NCBI GenBank assembly: GCA_950097015.1
Contig: CATNEN010000001.1
Location: 527,501-591,500, forward strand
Length of the DNA stretch: 64,000 nt
DNA from: Macrostomum hystrix
Taxonomy: Eukaryota > Platyhelminthes > Macrostomidae
Reading direction: 5' to 3'
The notes beneath the pieces were generated by a model. That model was not told the origin of the DNA and searched no databases. It worked only from the letters and a program-made list of their open reading frames with translations. Both the position numbers and the translations under genes were made by a program. Of the stretch, positions 61,311 through 64,000 are shown one piece after another. Every line of letters starts with the position of its first letter. Within the stretch, counting starts at the first letter, position 1.

Positions 61311-62592
61311 GGCAACAACCCCCACTAGGCTACAACACCGACTAGGCTACAACCCCCACTAGGCTACAACTACACTAGGCTGCAACCCCCACTAGGCTAC
61401 AACTACACAAGGCTACAACCCTATTAGGCTAAATCCCCCACTAGGCTACAACTACACTAGGCTACAACCCCCACTAGGCTACAACTACACTAGGCTACAA
61501 CCCCCACTAGGCTACAACCCCCACTAGGCTACAACCCCCACTACGCTACAACCCCCACAAGGCTGCAACCCCCACTAGGCTACAACTACACAAGGCTACA
61601 ACCCTATTAGGCTAAATCCCCCACTAGGCTACAACTACACTAGGCTACAACCCCCACTAGGCTACAACTACACTAGGCTACAACCCCCAATAGGCTACAA
61701 CCCCCACTAGGCTACAACCCCCACTACGCTACAACCCCCACAAGGCTGCAACCCCCACTAGGCTACAACACCGACTAGGCTGCAACCCCCACTAGGTTAC
61801 AACTACACAAGGCTACAACCCTATTAGGCTAAATCCCCCACTAGGCTACAACTACACTAGGCTACAACCCCAACTAGGCTACAACTACACTAGGCTACAA
61901 CCCCCACTAGGCTACAACCCCCACTAGGCTACAACCCCCACTAGGCTACAACCCCCACTAGGCTACAACTACACTAGGCTACAACCCCCACTAGGCTGCA
62001 ACCCCCACTAGGCTACAACTACACAAGGCTACAACCCTATTAGGCTAAATCCCCCCACTCGGCTACAACTACACTAGGCTACAACCCCCACTAGGCTACA
62101 ACCCCCACTAGGCTACAACTACACTAGGCTACAACCCCCACTAGGCTACAACCCCCACTAGGCTACAACCCCCACTAGGCTACAACTACACTAGGCTACA
62201 ACTACACTAGGCTACAACTACACTAGGCTACAACCCCCACTAGGCTACAACCCCCACTAGGCTACAACCCCCACTAGGCTACAACTACACTAGGCTACAA
62301 CTACACTAGGCTACAACCCCCACTAGGCTACAACCCTACTAGGCTACAACCCCCACTAGGCTACAACCCCACGAAGCTACAACCCCACTAGGCTACAACC
62401 CCCACGAAGCTACAACCCCCACAAGGTCTTAACCCCCACAAGGCTACAACCCCCGCTAGGCATCAACCCCCGCTAGGCATGAAGCCCCACTAGGCATGAA
62501 CCCCCACGAAGCTACAACCCCCACGAAGCTACAACACCCACGAAGCTACAACCCCCACGAAGCTACAACCCCCACGAAGCTACAACCCCCTT
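61302..62592. repeat. 17-bp minisatellite (AGGCTACAACCCCCACT), about 75 copies
   Basis: Units of 17 bp interspersed with a 16-bp variant (AGGCTACAACTACACT) and higher-order blocks that recur (for example the ACCCTATTAGGCTAAATCCC segment at about 61415, 61600, 61815 and 62035). The right end degenerates to CACGAAGCTACAACCCC units. Confidence 0.96.
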
Positions 62593-62703
62593 ACTTGACT
62601 TAGCGGCAGGGGGCCTCCATGACGGACGCAGCGAGGAGGCGGCTGGTGCCGCCCATATCGCTAACCCCTGGCAGCCAGACGGCCTCCAGCGAGGCGGTGC
62701 CGC

Positions 62704-64000
62704 TCAGGGTGGTCCGTCGGTCGGTTCCGCCGCGCGATCTTCCTCGCCATAGGCTGGGAAGAAATCAGCTCGGCCGGTATCCCGGAGGAAGTGGGCGAGC
62801 TGTGGGATGTTCTCGGGCGAGCAGGCTTCGGCAAGAGTCGGTGCCGGCCCGAGGTGCTTTAGCCTAGCCCGGGTGAAAGCCGGGCAGTGGCAGATGAAAT
62901 GCTCGGCGTTTTCACGGCCGGAGCAGCAGAAGGGACACGTTTCCTCAGGCACGTGGCCTTGGAGGTAGCGGTGTCTGGTGAAGCAGCCATGTCCCGAAAG
63001 GGCCATGGTGACTGCTCTCAGGTCTCTGCGGTTTAGCCTGAGTAAGGCCTTACGCAGGTTTCTAGAGGGGGTTGGCACCGCAGCCCTGGACTGGCGACAG
63101 TTCAGGGTGCTAGACCACCTCCTCCGGTGCTGGGTCTCCATCCAGTGGTTGATGCTGGAGTTGACAACGGAGATGGGGATCGGGGACTCCGGGCCCGGGC
63201 CCATCAGGGAGCTGGCTGCTCCAGCCTTTGCAAGCTGGTCCGCCATCTCATTCCCTGTGAGCCCGGCGTGCCCAGGGATCCACATCAGCTCCACCTTGTT
63301 AGACTGTGCCAATCCGTTTAACTGGGTGTGGCAGTCCAAGGTGGTTCTGGAGCGAGAGGTGCAGCGACTGAGGGCCTTGAGGGCTGCTTGACTGTCGGAG
63401 TGAAAGAAGATCCTCCGACCAGCCAGCTGCCTCTGGCGCAGCTCAGCCGCACAGAAGCTGATGGCGAGCACTTCGTTTTGGAAAACGCTAGAGCTCTTGC
63501 CACAGTATTGGGAGTGGGTCCAGAGGACCTCGCCACCCGAGGCGACGCACACCCCGAATCCCGATTTACCGTTCATCAGGGAGCCGTCAGTGTAACAATG
63601 GACTGCGGGGTCATCCCAGCAGTCCTTTACCTCATTGCGAGGGAAGATGCTGACTTTGTACCTGTGGCTCCGGAGTAAAGTAGCCGGGGCCCCGTCCGAA
63701 AGGACGGTGAGCCCTCCGCACTCGCCCAGAGTTTTCAGGCAGAGGTCAGAGTGGGGCAGAAGGGAGCGCTTCGAGAAGGCTCGCGAATTCTGGAAGGATA
63801 CACCCGCATCAAGGAGACGACGGGTGGACTTTGCCGCTTCCCCCTTAACAAAAATGTCAATGGGTGTAGCGTTGAGGAAAGCGTTCATGCCTTCAAAGGG
63901 AGTGGAGGGTGGGGCGCCCAGCGTCATACGACAGGCTCTGCCCTGCACCCTATATAGCGCCTCCAGGTTTTTCTGGATGCCCATGGCACTGGCCCAGATG
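62704..64000 (-). mobile_element. I/Jockey-type LINE, 3' part with RNase H (runs off the right edge)
   Basis: A minus-strand frame from 63984 to 62704 (426 aa within the window, open at the right). RNase H motifs are intact: HCYTDGSLMNGKSGFGV (Asp), QNEVLAISFCA (Glu), FFHSDSQAALKAL (Asp) and IPGHAGLTGNEMADQLAKAG (His, Asp). The C-terminal zinc-knuckle-like CPFCCSGRENAEHFICHCPA is typical of the I/Jockey/R1 group ORF2 end. No stop before 62704, so the copy may be young. The reverse transcriptase would lie beyond 64000. Confidence 0.9.

Noticed and set aside
61302-62592. CRISPR array
   Set aside because: Units are contiguous, without unique spacers, and the genome is eukaryotic. It is a minisatellite.

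Overview
The window is nuclear DNA of an invertebrate animal. It carries spliced GT-AG genes for conserved animal proteins (VPS28, a PP2A B'' subunit, SELENOF, a USP31/43-type ubiquitin protease and a BTB-kelch protein), LTR and non-LTR retrotransposon remnants, tRNA-derived SINEs and long minisatellites. A lophotrochozoan such as a free-living flatworm or rotifer-like animal is my best guess. That is inference from the mixture of genes, not from a diagnostic marker. || Left third (1-26.7 kb): two very large genes stand head to head. On the minus strand (10215 to 3055) three overlapping open frames join through two candidate short introns (106 and 65 nt) into one protein of about 2329 residues. 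Its order is a putative N-myristoylation site, a coiled coil, a complete SecA-type preprotein-translocase motor, TPR-like helices, a glycine-rich hydrophobic stretch, and a tail of 39-40-residue tandem repeats. The tail, with its stop codon and 3' flank, is duplicated downstream, and further repeats run off the left edge. On the plus strand (15220 to 26670) three exons encode about 3154 residues of beta-helix-like repeats resembling bacterial filamentous haemagglutinin. In bacteria SecA is the export motor and FHA-type beta-helices are exported substrates, so this head-to-head pair inside a eukaryotic chromosome is the most striking thing here. Between them lie a decayed Ty3/gypsy element and, inside intron 1 of the beta-helix gene, an antisense LINE fragment. 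|| Middle (26.7-41 kb): SELENOF lies on the minus strand in four exons (36868 to 28741) with an in-frame UGA selenocysteine codon in exon 3. Its second intron contains an entire intronless USP31/43-like deubiquitinase gene on the same strand, and its first intron contains a 563-bp foldback element with a 9-bp target duplication. VPS28 follows on the plus strand in two exons. || Right third (41-64 kb): a B''-type PP2A regulatory subunit gene (PPP2R3) runs 41804-54533 on the plus strand, with introns holding three different minisatellites and interspersed repeats. A BTB-BACK-kelch gene converges on it from the minus strand (59134 to 56707), with a 22-bp minisatellite between. The rest is SINE copies, a roughly 17-bp satellite, and the RNase H end of an I/Jockey-type LINE running off the right edge. 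|| Exon borders come from reading splice sites and frame by eye. They are mutually consistent in phase but have not been confirmed by transcripts.
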